Assembly: GCA_050331695.1 (NCBI GenBank)
Contig: JBHJGP010000013.1
Coordinates: forward strand, 1-64,000
Length of the DNA stretch: 64,000 nt
Source of the DNA: JBHJGP01 sp050331695
GTDB taxonomy: Bacteria > Pseudomonadota > Alphaproteobacteria > Geminicoccales > Geminicoccaceae
Direction of reading: 5' to 3'
The position numbers were made by a program, and so were the translations under genes. Below, piece after piece: positions 36,876 through 45,934 of this stretch (position 1 is the stretch's first letter; the number at the start of each line of letters is the position of its first letter). The notes beneath the pieces were generated by a model, which saw only the letters and a list, made by a program, of their open reading frames with translations, was not told the origin of the DNA and searched no databases.

Positions 36876-37361
36876 CTAGCCGGGCTGCGTCGAGACTTCC
36901 CGCGAGATTGTGGGCTCACAAAGGACCGGGAAGTTGACTGAGCGGGCGATGAAGCAGCGCTCGTGGGCCTGCTCGTGAAGCTCGGCCGAGAGGTTCTTGT
37001 CTCCTTTTGAGATGACCACCTCCGGACGGAGCACGGCCCTGGTGAACTGCCCCGAGCCATCCGGGTTCATCTCCATCTCCGCTTCGGCTGGGTCGACATA
37101 GCTCTCCACGACCAGCCCTGCCTGGCTCGCCAGATGCAAAAACCAAAGCATGTGACAGGCGGCGAGGGAGCCGATCAGCAGGTCTTCCGGATTGGTGCGC
37201 GCCGGATCGCCCCGAAATGCTGGATCGGACGAGCCGGCGATCGGCTCTTTACCGTCGAATGCAATAACGTGGTCGCGCGAATAGCTTCGATAAGCGCGGG
37301 TGCCGGCGCCGGTATTACCGGTCCAGCGCACCGTCGTCTGGTAGCTGTGCGACCTAGCCAC
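36876..37361 (-). CDS. OsmC-family protein
   Basis: OsmC/Ohr proteins are thiol peroxidases that reduce organic hydroperoxides. The 161-residue product has the two reactive Cys positions: IGSLAACHMLWFLHLASQAG and HERCFIARSVNFPVLCEP. The N-terminal strand is YQTTVRWTGN. GTG 37361 is taken as the start, overlapping the upstream DUF1194 stop by eight bases; the longer frame to 37397 runs deeper into that gene. It is therefore coupled to the VWA-like protein. The branch is the OsmC/YhfA type rather than Ohr. Confidence 0.85.
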   Translation of the reverse strand: MARSHSYQTTVRWTGNTGAGTRAYRSYSRDHVIAFDGKEPIAGSSDPAFRGDPARTNPEDLLIGSLAACHMLWFLHLASQAGLVVESYVDPAEAEMEMNPDGSGQFTRAVLRPEVVISKGDKNLSAELHEQAHERCFIARSVNFPVLCEPTISREVSTQPG

Positions 37362-38109
37362 CCGTGGAGATCCGGTCCGGCGGCGTTCGGCCGGCAATTT
37401 CCAGGATCAGTTTCTTCCGGACCGCATCGGCGAAGCTGGTCTCGGCATCCGCGGTGACGACGAAACTGCCGGGCCCGCCAATGATCCTGTCGGCGAACGC
37501 TTTCTCCAGATCGTAAGAGATCGGCCGGCCGCTGGCGCAGTGGCGGCAGAGAATGGCGAGACCATTGATGACGATGTCGGCGCCGAGCGCCGACGAGCGG
37601 GCGGTCTCGATCGGCACGCCACCCCAATTGTTGGCGCTGTCTCCGGAAAAATCGATCACCCGGCGAAAGCCTTCAATGTCATTGTCTTCTATCAGCCTCT
37701 GGCCGGCGGCGAGCGCGCTGCCGATCGCGTTTCGACCGAACGCCTGGCGCGACGGCTCCACGAGCGCGTCAGCGAACGCTTTGGCGCTCTCAGGTCCATC
37801 GATGATGGTCCAGGGAACCACGGTCTCCTGGGAGGATGCGGCGCCCCATTCGACGTAGGTCACCGCGATCCGCCGATCCAGCCCCTGGCCGATCGCCGCC
37901 AGCACCTGCGGATGGGTGATGGCCGTGGCGTAGCCTTCCCGCTGAAAGCGGATCTCGGCATTGTCGATAGAGCCGGAGGCGTCGGCCAGTAGGACGAGTT
38001 CCAGGTCGACCCGTTCAGCAGAAGCCGCGCCGGGCCCCATCAAAGCCGCCAACAACAAGAGGAGCCAGAGGTAACGAACGGGGCGTGCAGGTGCGGCCGG
38101 CTTTGGCAT
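37354..38109 (-). CDS. DUF1194 (VWA-like) secreted protein
   Basis: A signal peptide (YLWLLLLLAALMGPGAASAE) precedes a von Willebrand A-like domain of the DUF1194 family. The MIDAS start is ELVLLADASGSIDNAEI, with later RVIDFSGDSANNWGG. The domain would bind a divalent metal and a protein ligand in the periplasm. Total length is 251 residues. The mature protein has a Cys pair (CRHC) in the C-terminal third. It heads a two-gene unit with osmC. DUF1194 proteins are widespread in alphaproteobacteria without a known role. Confidence 0.88.
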   Translation of the reverse strand: MPKPAAPARPVRYLWLLLLLAALMGPGAASAERVDLELVLLADASGSIDNAEIRFQREGYATAITHPQVLAAIGQGLDRRIAVTYVEWGAASSQETVVPWTIIDGPESAKAFADALVEPSRQAFGRNAIGSALAAGQRLIEDNDIEGFRRVIDFSGDSANNWGGVPIETARSSALGADIVINGLAILCRHCASGRPISYDLEKAFADRIIGGPGSFVVTADAETSFADAVRKKLILEIAGRTPPDRISTGG

Positions 38110-38136
38110 ATCGCTCGCTTTCTCTCAGACGCCCAT

Positions 38137-38411
38137 TCACTTGGACGTCGTGCGCGTACCGTCTTCCATCGACTTGATCCTCTTGAACGCAATATCCAGG
38201 GCAGCATTCGGCAAGCCATGCTTCGGCTTGACATCGATCCTGAACGGCGAAAAGCCACAACCGTCGGTCAATCCCAGCCGGTTCTCGGCGACGGGCTTGC
38301 CGGAGCCACCAGGTCGTCGCAGCTGGTCTCGCCGGGGTCGTGGGCTTCGCAGGTAACTTGTGACGCGGTCGGACGCGGCAGTGAACCGTTGGGCTCTGTG
38401 GGCATGGCCAT
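38137..38411 (-). pseudogene. Possible small gene with a frameshift
   Basis: ATG 38411 has GGGAG five bases upstream and opens MAMPTEPNGSLPRPTASQ, continuing VTCEAHDPGETSCDDLV, but stops after 47 codons. In the next frame the DNA carries a protein-like stretch (NRLGLTDGCGFSPFRIDVKP, then KHGLPNAALDIAFKRIKSM) that ends in a stop at 38137, just upstream of the DUF1194 gene. A one-base indel near 38280-38300 would join them into about 91 residues. No family is recognised. It is either a recent frameshift or a coincidence. Confidence 0.35.
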
Positions 38412-38650
38412 GGGTTGCTCCCAGTGTCGTTACTGGCGGATCGCCGCAACCAGCCCTGCTCTCCTTGCTCTCGTCAAAGTGAACCAGACATCTGATCGGT
38501 GCAACCTTAACACCTCGTGGTTAAGCGCGTGCCGCGACCATGACGCGTGCGCGCAAGGTCTTGGCGCAGTCACGACGATTTTTGCAACGGCGCTCTGCCA
38601 CTTTTCGCACCACTGACGACACGGATGGTGTCCGGACCGGAGCGCGTAAC

Positions 38651-40210
38651 ATGGTCGAAAGCGACGTGGTTGTTCCCCCTCGGAGCGGGAGGCGCGGTTC
38701 CGGCGGTCGGGCCGAGCGCCAACAAAGGCGGGCGACGGCGGAAAACCAGACACCGGCCTACATCAAGCGAAACATTCCCTATCCCAGTCTCCTGGACGAG
38801 GAAGCGCTTGAGCGCATCGAAGCCCGGGCCGACCGGATCCTCGCCGAGATCGGGATCGAATTTCGTGACGATCCGGAGGCGCTCAGCATCTGGCGAAAGG
38901 CAGGTGTCCAGGTCGACGGCACCCGGGTCCGCTTCGAGCCGGGTCAGGCCCGGGCGTTGTGCAAGACCGCGCCGAGCCAGTTTACGCAAGTGGCACGCAA
39001 TCCGGCCCGAAGCGTCGTCATCGGTGGCCCTCACGCCGTGTTCGCGCCGGTCTACGGCCCGCCCTTTGTTCGTTGCCTCGAGAAGGGGCGTCGCTACGGC
39101 GCGCTCGAGGATTTCGAGAACCTGGTGAAGCTCGCCTACAGCCTACCGTCGCTCCACCACACGGGCTTCACCATCTGCGAGCCCTGCGACGTGGCCGTCA
39201 ACAAACGTCACCTCGACATGATGTACGCCCACATGCGCTACTCCGACAAACCGTTCCTAGGTGCGATCACCGCCCAGGACCGGGCCGAGGATTGCGTCGC
39301 CATGGCCCGGATCCTGTTCGGCTCGGAGATCATGGACGAAAACTGCGTCATCATGGCCATGGCCAACACCAACTCACCTCTGGTCGTCGACAAGGTGGTG
39401 ACCGAAGCGGTCAGGACCTACTCGGCGGCAGGCCAGGGCATGATCATCACGCCCTTCATCCTGATGGGGGCCATGAGCCCGGTCACGGTCGCCGCCGCGG
39501 TCGCCCAGGCGCTGGCCGAAACGCTGGCGGTCTGCGCCTTCACCCAGTTGGTGCGGCCGGGCGCGCCCTTCGTCATGGGCTCTTTTCTCTCGACCATCAG
39601 CTTGAAGAGCGGCGCGCCCACCTTTGGCACGCCGGAATCCAGCCTCGCCACTTACGCGCTAGGCCAAATAGCCCGGCGGCTCGGCGTGCCGGTGCGCTTC
39701 GGCGGCTCCTTCACGACCTCGAAGGTGGCGGACGCCCAGGCTGGCTATGAGAGCGCCGAAGCGATGCATGCCACGGCCATGAGCGGTGCGAATTTCGTGC
39801 TGCACAGCGCCGGTTGGCTGGAAGGAGGCCTGGTCACCGGCTTCGAGAAGCTGGTCATGGATGCCGATCGCCTTGGCGCTTATCAGGTGCTGCTTTCGGG
39901 TGTGTCCTCGGACGAAAATGGCCTTGGCGCGGATGCGCTCGACGAGGTCGGGCCCGGCGGCCATTTTCTCGGCTGCGGCCACACCATGGCCAACTACCAG
40001 ACCGCCTTCTACGAGACCCGGCTTTCCGATTCCGACAGCGTGGAGAAATGGGAGGAAGCGGGTTCCCTCGACATGGCCGCCCGCGCGCTCGCCCGTTGGC
40101 GAAACCTGCTCGCTAACTATCAGGCACCAACATTGGACCCGGCGATCGACGAGGAGCTTCGGGCCTATGTGGAACGACGCAAGGGATCGATGACGGACGC
40201 CTGGTACTGA
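38651..40210 (+). CDS. MttB-superfamily methyltransferase without pyrrolysine
   Basis: This 519-residue protein belongs to the trimethylamine methyltransferase (MttB) superfamily, corrinoid-dependent enzymes that demethylate quaternary or tertiary amines. Visible stretches are NIPYPSLLDEEALERIEARA, ITAQDRAEDCVAMARILFG, ANTNSPLVVDKVVTEAVRTY, HATAMSGANFVLHSAGWLEG and GPGGHFLGCGHTMANYQTAF. The frame is continuous, so no TAG-encoded pyrrolysine is used; it belongs to the non-Pyl branch that includes glycine betaine enzymes. ATG 38651 is preferred (GGAG eight bases upstream) over 38540, which adds a basic non-conserved segment. No corrinoid protein gene adjoins it. Confidence 0.88.
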   Translation: MVESDVVVPPRSGRRGSGGRAERQQRRATAENQTPAYIKRNIPYPSLLDEEALERIEARADRILAEIGIEFRDDPEALSIWRKAGVQVDGTRVRFEPGQARALCKTAPSQFTQVARNPARSVVIGGPHAVFAPVYGPPFVRCLEKGRRYGALEDFENLVKLAYSLPSLHHTGFTICEPCDVAVNKRHLDMMYAHMRYSDKPFLGAITAQDRAEDCVAMARILFGSEIMDENCVIMAMANTNSPLVVDKVVTEAVRTYSAAGQGMIITPFILMGAMSPVTVAAAVAQALAETLAVCAFTQLVRPGAPFVMGSFLSTISLKSGAPTFGTPESSLATYALGQIARRLGVPVRFGGSFTTSKVADAQAGYESAEAMHATAMSGANFVLHSAGWLEGGLVTGFEKLVMDADRLGAYQVLLSGVSSDENGLGADALDEVGPGGHFLGCGHTMANYQTAFYETRLSDSDSVEKWEEAGSLDMAARALARWRNLLANYQAPTLDPAIDEELRAYVERRKGSMTDAWY

Positions 40211-40230
40211 GGTCCCAATTTGTCGGTGCC

Positions 40231-40884
40231 CTAGCCCACCCGTTCGAGCTCGCGGAGCAAGCCCAGCGAGCCCGAATGAAATTCCCGGCGGAACAGGACC
40301 ACCACCACCCAAATCATGGCGCCGTAGTACAGGAGCGGGTGGAAAAACCAGGCGAGATCGGCGGCCCGGTCGGCGACGCGGCCGGCCCGATCCTCGTCCC
40401 GGTCGTTCGATGGCGCAGGCATGCCGCCGATCACGATCGCCACGTAATTGAAAAGCCGTAGCGCCCAGGTGAATTTGAAGAAGGCGTAGACGAAAACGAT
40501 CGTCAGCAGCGTGACCTTGAGATCCCAGAGGACCGCCGATGTTTCGACCACCAACGGCAACTCATCGAGGACGGCACGCGCCTTCTCGCTTGATCCCAGG
40601 ACGGCCAAAAGCCCGGCGATGATCAGGATCGCGGTCGAGGCGAAGAAGGTTGTGCTGCGGGCGAGCGTCTGCACGATCTGAATATCGACCATGCGCATCT
40701 CATGGTCGAGCAACCGGCGCATCCAGACCCGCCGCCGCTTGTCCATGGCGCCCATGACGCTGCGCGGTTTGGCCCACCGGCTGCCGGCGACGAAAGCGTA
40801 GCCGCCCCAACAGACTAGAAGCCAAACCGGCGCCAGTGCGTCGATCAGGGCGATCGACAAAAGTTCCGGCGGCAGGCCCGACAC
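40231..40884 (-). CDS. DUF599 membrane protein
   Basis: This 217-residue integral membrane protein of the DUF599 family has four or five helices: LIDALAPVWLLVCWGGYAFV, STTFFASTAILIIAGLLAVL, LLTIVFVYAFFKFTWALRLF and WFFHPLLYYGAMIWVVVVLF. Conserved family features are DHEMRMVDIQIVQTLARSTT and FKFTWALRLFNYV. No function is known. It begins three bases downstream of the VOC gene on the same strand, so it is probably co-transcribed. It converges with the MttB-like gene. Confidence 0.88.
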   Translation of the reverse strand: MSGLPPELLSIALIDALAPVWLLVCWGGYAFVAGSRWAKPRSVMGAMDKRRRVWMRRLLDHEMRMVDIQIVQTLARSTTFFASTAILIIAGLLAVLGSSEKARAVLDELPLVVETSAVLWDLKVTLLTIVFVYAFFKFTWALRLFNYVAIVIGGMPAPSNDRDEDRAGRVADRAADLAWFFHPLLYYGAMIWVVVVLFRREFHSGSLGLLRELERVG

Positions 40885-40887
40885 GGG

Positions 40888-41298
40888 TCAGGCGGGTTGG
40901 TCGCAATTGACCATCCAAGGCGTGCCGAACCGGTCGGTGACCATCCCGAAACCGTGTGCCCAGAAGGTTTTCTGGAACGGCATGGTCACCTGGCCGTTCT
41001 CGGCGAGGGCTTTGAAAACATGCTCCCCTTCCGCCACGTCGTCCAGGCTGATCGATACGCCGAAACCCTGGGTTGTGTGAAAATGTTGGGGTGGACTGTC
41101 CGAGCCCATGAGGCTCTGCCCGCCCAGCTTGACACTTCCGTGCATGATTTTGTCGTGCCAGCCAGGGTCGGTCTGATCTTCCATCGGCGAACCCTTGTAG
41201 GTCATCAGTGTCTCGATCTCGCCGCCCAGAAGCTCGGCATAGAACCGAAGTGCTTCCTCGCACCGGCCGTCAAAGAACAAATAGCTATTGAGGTTCAT
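40888..41298 (-). CDS. VOC/PhnB-like glyoxalase-fold protein
   Basis: This 136-residue protein of the PhnB/3-dmu-9-3-mt type glyoxalase fold contains LNSYLFFDGRCEEALRFYAE, FGVSISLDDVAEGEHVFKAL and the C-terminal WAHGFGMVTDRFGTPWMVNC. Such proteins bind metals or small molecules, and few have a proven reaction. ATG 41298 is chosen because GGGAGGAAGGG precedes it; six more residues from 41316 are possible. It leads the two-gene unit with the DUF599 gene. Confidence 0.88.
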   Translation of the reverse strand: MNLNSYLFFDGRCEEALRFYAELLGGEIETLMTYKGSPMEDQTDPGWHDKIMHGSVKLGGQSLMGSDSPPQHFHTTQGFGVSISLDDVAEGEHVFKALAENGQVTMPFQKTFWAHGFGMVTDRFGTPWMVNCDQPA

Positions 41299-41360
41299 CC
41301 CTTCCTCCCGGTTCATTGACCGCCTTGCATTACAGAGCGAGAGCGTGCTGATACCAAGGC

Positions 41361-42110
41361 ATGTTCTCCGAAATTCTGCTTTTTCTTTTGGCCGGGCTTG
41401 TTGGCGGCGCGGTCAACGCGGCCGCCGGCGGCGCCAAGCTGTTCGTCTTTCCGATGCTGCTGGCATCCGGCCTGCCGCCGCTTGCCGCCAACGCCACGGG
41501 CACGGTTGCGATCTGGCCGGGTTTCATTCCGGCGATGTGGGTGCTGCGCGACCGGCTGGAGGCGAGCCGTAGCGAACTCCTGCTGGCGGTGGCGCCGGGC
41601 CTCTTGGGTGCGCTGGTCGGCGCGGTTACGCTGATCACCGCCGGTGAACGGGTGTTCGTCGCCGTCATTCCCTTTTTCTTGATCCTCGCCGTTGCCGCGA
41701 TTGCCCTCGGCAAACGCCTCACCCGATATGCCGAGAAAATCATGCCCGACGGGCCGGCCCGCCGGGTCGCCCTGGTGCTTCTCCTATTCGCCGCCGGCTT
41801 CTATGCCGGCTTTTTCGGCGCTGGCCTCGGCTTCATGCTGCTCGCCGTGCTGACGCTTGCCGGCGCCCGCGATATCCATGTCGCCAACGCGCGGAAGAAC
41901 CTTTTTGCGCTTTTATTCAACACCACCGCCGTGGTGCCGCTGGCGCTTTCGGGCCTGGTCAACTGGCCGGCGGCGATCACTGTGCTGATCGGCGCCTTCG
42001 CGGGTGGCTATGGCGGCGCTCGCCTGACCCGCGGCCTGCCGGAACAACCGGTCCGCTATGCTGTCGCCGGCGTCGGCCTGGTTTTGACGCTCACCTTTTT
42101 GTTCGGTTGA
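41361..42110 (+). CDS. TSUP-family membrane permease, short form
   Basis: This 249-residue integral membrane protein has the TSUP repeat motifs GLVGGAVNAAAGGAKLFVFP and GFYAGFFGAGLGFMLLAVLT, with seven or eight helices. Compared with the 23107 paralogue it lacks the middle hydrophilic loop and has a different N-terminus, nearer the YfcA type. Substrate unknown; sulfite or organosulfonates are typical. Its promoter region is shared with the divergent VOC gene (about 60 bases). It converges with the dehydrogenase at 42156. Confidence 0.88.
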   Translation: MFSEILLFLLAGLVGGAVNAAAGGAKLFVFPMLLASGLPPLAANATGTVAIWPGFIPAMWVLRDRLEASRSELLLAVAPGLLGALVGAVTLITAGERVFVAVIPFFLILAVAAIALGKRLTRYAEKIMPDGPARRVALVLLLFAAGFYAGFFGAGLGFMLLAVLTLAGARDIHVANARKNLFALLFNTTAVVPLALSGLVNWPAAITVLIGAFAGGYGGARLTRGLPEQPVRYAVAGVGLVLTLTFLFG

Positions 42111-42155
42111 TCGATGGCGCGCGAGGCGAACAGGCATTACTTTAGGCGTCTCCAC

Positions 42156-43214
42156 CTAGAGCAATTGCAGAAGTTCATCTGTCAACTCGGCGGTGCCGGC
42201 GGTGCCGCCCATGTCCGGTGTAAGCTGACGGCCCGCCGCCAGAAGCCGTTCGATCCCGTTCAGTATCGAGGCGGCAGCCTCGGCCTCGCCCAGATGATCG
42301 AGCATCATGGCCCCGGACCAGATCTGACCGATCGGGTTGGCGGTTCCTTTGCCCGCAATGTCCGGCGCCGAGCCGTGGACCGGCTCGAACATCGACGGAA
42401 AGTCTCGCTCGGGATTGATGTTGGCACCGGGCGCGATGGCGATGGTGCCGGTGGTCGCCGGGCCCAGGTCAGACAAGATATCGCCGAACAGATTGCTGCC
42501 GACGATCACGTCAAACCAGTTGGGGTTTCGCACCAGATGCGCTGTCAGAATGTCGATGTGATACTTGTCCGTGCTGACATCTGGACAGGTTTCGGCCATC
42601 GCTGCGAAACGTTCATCCCAATAGGGCATCGAATGGATGATGCCGTTGGATTTGGTCGCCGAGGTCAGGTGCTTTCGGGGTCGTGAGCGGGCAAGCTCGA
42701 AGGCGTAAGCCATGACGCGGTCGACGCCCTTGCGGGTGAACACGGTCTGTTGGCTCACCATCTCCTCGTCTGTGCCGGCGTAGAGCCGGCCGCCGATTTC
42801 CGAATACTCGCCCTCATTGTTTTCCCGCACGATTAGATAGTCGATCTCGCCGACCTCGCGGTTCGCGAGCGGGCAGGGCACGCCCTCGAACAGGCGCACC
42901 GGCCGAAGATTGATGTATTGGCGAAAGGTCCGGCGGATCGGGATTAACAGGCCCCAGAGCGAGACGTGATCGGGAACCCCGGGCCAGCCCACGGCTCCCA
43001 GATAGATCGCATCCAGGCCCCTGATCTGCTCGAGACCATCTTCGGGCATCATCCGGCCGGTCTCGAGATAGCGCTCGCACGACCAGTCGAAGTGACGCCA
43101 GTCGAAACGAATGTCGTGGCGTCGGCCCACCGCGTCCAAGACGCGCAAGCCCTCCGGCACGACCTCCTTGCCGATTCCGTCGCCGGCGATCACCGCGATT
43201 TTGTGCGAACCCAT
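42156..43214 (-). CDS. ttuC: Tartrate/D-malate dehydrogenase (isocitrate/isopropylmalate dehydrogenase family)
   Basis: This 352-residue NAD-dependent decarboxylating dehydrogenase acts on 2-hydroxydicarboxylates. It has IAVIAGDGIGKEVVPEG, the Arg cluster RRTFRQYINLRPVRLFEG, IVRENNEGEYSEIGG, the KSNG motif with catalytic Lys, and the metal/cofactor segment DILSDLGPATTGTIAIAPGA with EPVHGSAPDIAGKGTANPIG. The sequence looks like TtuC/DmlA (tartrate, D-malate) rather than LeuB, because ENNEGEYS and the RTFRQYINLRP loop are typical of that branch. It is monocistronic. Confidence 0.88.
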   Translation of the reverse strand: MGSHKIAVIAGDGIGKEVVPEGLRVLDAVGRRHDIRFDWRHFDWSCERYLETGRMMPEDGLEQIRGLDAIYLGAVGWPGVPDHVSLWGLLIPIRRTFRQYINLRPVRLFEGVPCPLANREVGEIDYLIVRENNEGEYSEIGGRLYAGTDEEMVSQQTVFTRKGVDRVMAYAFELARSRPRKHLTSATKSNGIIHSMPYWDERFAAMAETCPDVSTDKYHIDILTAHLVRNPNWFDVIVGSNLFGDILSDLGPATTGTIAIAPGANINPERDFPSMFEPVHGSAPDIAGKGTANPIGQIWSGAMMLDHLGEAEAAASILNGIERLLAAGRQLTPDMGGTAGTAELTDELLQLL

Positions 43215-43369
43215 GGCTATTCCCCTGGCGACCGTTCACCCCCGGGCAGGCAAGCCATCTGCGGGCTTATGGGTCAAGCCCGCCGGACAATCAGAGCCGC
43301 CGGATGGTGAGGCGCGCTGGGCCGTCCGCCGCGAAAGGTGCCGGCAGGCCTGCCTCGGGAAGCCCTTCG

Positions 43370-44728
43370 TTACTCGTCCCGAACGAGCAGAATGGCGTCG
43401 GACACAGCCCGGGGCTCCGGATCCGACGAGGTGTTGGCGAGCGCGTCACCGACGACGAGGGTGGTCGATCCGCCGCCGTCGAGGTTGACGGCGTCATGCG
43501 CGCCGATGGTCCTCATGAGCAGGCCCAATTCGGTAATGGTGGCACCGACGCTGACGCCGGGTTGGCGACCGTCGACGGTGACGAGATAGAGGGTCCGGCC
43601 GTCTTCGCTGATCCCTGCGGCCGTTCGCGGGTGCCGGCGCAGAACCCAGCCGTAATGAAAACCGAGCCGATCCGCTGCCGCGCCGGTGGCCTGGACGGTG
43701 AAACCTTCGGCGGGGATCGGCCCGCCCCGTTGCTGCCGGATCTCAGCGATGCTGCCGTCCGTCACGACGAGCTCGACGCCCTCTCCCGCGTCCGAGGTGT
43801 CGCCGAAAAGCGTGTCGAAGATGATGATCTCGTCCGGGTCGTCGCAGAAGAAATCATGGGCCGACGCTTCGCCCTGAACATCGCCCGGATTGCCGCAATT
43901 CACGATCCGCCCCGGTTTGCGATTGACGCCATCGGCGATCAGGCTCTCGCCCGCAATATCAAGGGCGATGGTCGTCCGCACATCCGTCAGGATGCCGGCC
44001 GATTGGTCGCCGAGGGCCAGAGCGGGACGACCGTCAATGCCCTCCGAGGCAAGGCGTCCGTCCTCGATGAACAGCCCGGCAGGACGGCCGGTCGTCCCGC
44101 CCCACTCGTCGCGAAACACGAAGAAGCTGGCATTCACCGCCGCGTCGACCCCTTCGGCTTGCCCCGCGATGTCGAGCACCGTCGCGCCGCCGGGCACGAC
44201 GCCGCCGGCAAGCTGGACGTCGACGCGACCGGGATAAGCGCTGAGATCGATGGCGAGCACGTTCACGATCCACGACCCGTCGACATCCGGCTCGCCAATG
44301 TCAGACAAGGCGCGGAGTGCCACGCTGCCAGCTGCGCTTTCGAACGCATTCTGGCGTGCCTCGGCGTCCACCGATGTCGCGAAATCAGCGCGCGCGAACA
44401 AGATCGGCGTGCCCAAGTCGGCGTTTTCGGCAGCGCGGTCGAGCCGGGCGTTGAAACCCGCAGCCGTGAGGCGGCCGAGGATCTCCTTGGCGTCGGCCTG
44501 CTCACGCAGCGGTGCGGTCTCCAACACGAAGCCGTCGCCCAGGCCCGTGCCACCGCGGACGACGCGGAGATGGGTGACACCGGGAGCCAACTCGGTCAGG
44601 GAGCGCTCTTCCGAAAGCCCACGACGGCCGAGGGGAAGCTCCGGCTCGGCCCAGGCCGGCCAAACGGCGAGCGCCAACAGAGCTGCAACCGCAGCGTTGA
44701 CGACCGGCAGATGTCTTTGTCGGGACAT
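43370..44728 (-). CDS. Phosphodiester glycosidase (NAGPA-like) secreted protein
   Basis: This 452-residue exported protein (signal VNAAVAALLALAVWPAWAEP) has a C-terminal phosphodiester glycosidase domain of the NAGPA type (about 190-440) with VNASFFVFRDEWGGTTGRPA, the motif HDAVNLDGGGSTTLVVGD and a final AVSDAILLV strand. Relatives uncover GlcNAc-phosphate or hydrolyse sugar phosphodiesters on the cell surface. The preceding 150 residues (LPLGRRGLSEERSLTELAPG) look like a SPOR-like repeat region. The substrate is likely an envelope or extracellular glycan. Confidence 0.85.
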   Translation of the reverse strand: MSRQRHLPVVNAAVAALLALAVWPAWAEPELPLGRRGLSEERSLTELAPGVTHLRVVRGGTGLGDGFVLETAPLREQADAKEILGRLTAAGFNARLDRAAENADLGTPILFARADFATSVDAEARQNAFESAAGSVALRALSDIGEPDVDGSWIVNVLAIDLSAYPGRVDVQLAGGVVPGGATVLDIAGQAEGVDAAVNASFFVFRDEWGGTTGRPAGLFIEDGRLASEGIDGRPALALGDQSAGILTDVRTTIALDIAGESLIADGVNRKPGRIVNCGNPGDVQGEASAHDFFCDDPDEIIIFDTLFGDTSDAGEGVELVVTDGSIAEIRQQRGGPIPAEGFTVQATGAAADRLGFHYGWVLRRHPRTAAGISEDGRTLYLVTVDGRQPGVSVGATITELGLLMRTIGAHDAVNLDGGGSTTLVVGDALANTSSDPEPRAVSDAILLVRDE

Positions 44729-45238
44729 GATCGAGATCCTCGATAGCGCAACGCGACGAGGAACTTATCTCAGCCATGTGTTTCCCTCGTGACATGCTGC
44801 CTTCCCCCCCGGCAGAGACGATGCCATTGGCGCCCACAACCACTTTCGCGAAAGTCGTCTTTCGCCCCGGCCGTTTCCGATGGTTTTGAAGGTGATGCGG
44901 ATTAGGGCGTTCGCCGGCTTCAGTGCAGGAAGCCATAAGAGCGCGCCCCCAGGACATGCTCCGCTATTTTTACGTCAATCGATCGAAGTCGGTCCGATAA
45001 AGCTTATCCGTTCTCCGTATGACGTGGGCAATCGGGGCCGATGGGAGCGACGCAAAGACGCTCTCCGGCCACCGAGGCGGAGCGAGACGGGGCTGGCTCT
45101 GGCGGGGCCAAGCTTTCGGGCAATCGCACCGATCTTTCGCCAGGGATCCGAACAGATACCCGGGCGATGCGGTCCGAAGGGCGACCCACTCCGATGAGTT
45201 GATGCGACCTGTCTTCGCCCTTACGAACGCAGGCTGCC
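44729..45238. other. Non-coding region, 510 bases
   Basis: No frame here has a convincing protein. It holds the promoter of the phosphodiester glycosidase gene (right part, minus strand) and the 3' flank of the fecR-like gene. A C-run occurs near 44802 and a Cys/Arg-rich frame at 44880-45197 is a composition artefact. No hairpin with a T-run was found by eye. Confidence 0.5.
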
Positions 45239-45871
45239 CTAGCGGCTCGGGAAGCTGATCGTCTTCACCGCCCGCGCGGTCCGGTCCTGGGGCCAGGGAG
45301 CGGCCGCCTCTGGCGCTTCGCCCTCATAGACCATGGTCCCTTGGCCCCCGCGGAGCAGGACCGTGCCATTGGCGGTCTCCACCTCGACCTCGCCATCGAG
45401 CACGAGGACGCCGTAGCCGCCGTCGATGTGCCCGCCCCAGACCGTGGTCCCGCGGATACCCAGGGTGCCGACCGGGGTCTTTATGGTCACCTCGCTCTGG
45501 CCGCCATCCTCGACCCGGCCGCCGACGAACAGGAAGGCACCGGCCACCACATTGAGATCGAGCTGGCCCTCGTTCGACCAGGGTTGGTAGACGAATTCGT
45601 CGATCAGCACCTCGGCGTTTTCGCCGAGGGTGAGCACCGTGTCGTCGGCCAGGCGGGCCTGAAGGCGGGCGGCCCGTCCGGTACGAAGCGTATCCTCGAA
45701 ATAGACGTTGGACGCATTGCCGAGCTCGCGACTGCGCGCCTCGAACAGGGCCTCGGCGGACATGACCAGCTTTTCGACCTCGCCAATCGAGGGACGAAGC
45801 ACCCGTGCATCCGCGCCAGTCACCACCGCTGCGGAAAGCCCGGCAAGGGCGAGAGCTCGAACTAGTCGCAT
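45239..45871 (-). CDS. FecR-domain secreted protein
   Basis: A signal peptide (MRLVRALALAGLSAAVVTGA) is followed by a beta-rich FecR domain (about 50-170) with VYFEDTLRTGRAARLQARLA, EVLIDEFVYQPWSNEGQL and KTPVGTLGIRGTTVWGGHID. In this FecR-only, anchor-less form the protein is periplasmic and may be a sensor or scaffold. ATG 45871 (GGAG upstream) is chosen over a TTG at 45898. It lies beside the cNMP-EAL gene and near the CHASE2 cyclase; FecR and CHASE2 cyclase genes are often neighbours in alphaproteobacteria, which suggests one envelope-signalling unit. Confidence 0.88.
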   Translation of the reverse strand: MRLVRALALAGLSAAVVTGADARVLRPSIGEVEKLVMSAEALFEARSRELGNASNVYFEDTLRTGRAARLQARLADDTVLTLGENAEVLIDEFVYQPWSNEGQLDLNVVAGAFLFVGGRVEDGGQSEVTIKTPVGTLGIRGTTVWGGHIDGGYGVLVLDGEVEVETANGTVLLRGGQGTMVYEGEAPEAAAPWPQDRTARAVKTISFPSR

Positions 45872-45934
45872 CGGACATTCTCCAAGATAGAAATTCAATT
45901 TTTAGTTGATAATTGACCGAGAACAAAAGTCAAT

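Noticed and set aside
38651..40210. Pyrrolysine-type MttB that would explain TAG readthrough in this genome
   Set aside because: The frame has no internal TAG, putA uses TAG as its stop, and no pyl gene is visible, so the broken acyltransferase and sugar transferase are not explained by Pyl.
43304..44746. Long plus-strand frame of 480 codons
   Set aside because: It lies opposite the phosphodiester glycosidase gene, whose signal peptide and DGGGSTT motif are clear.
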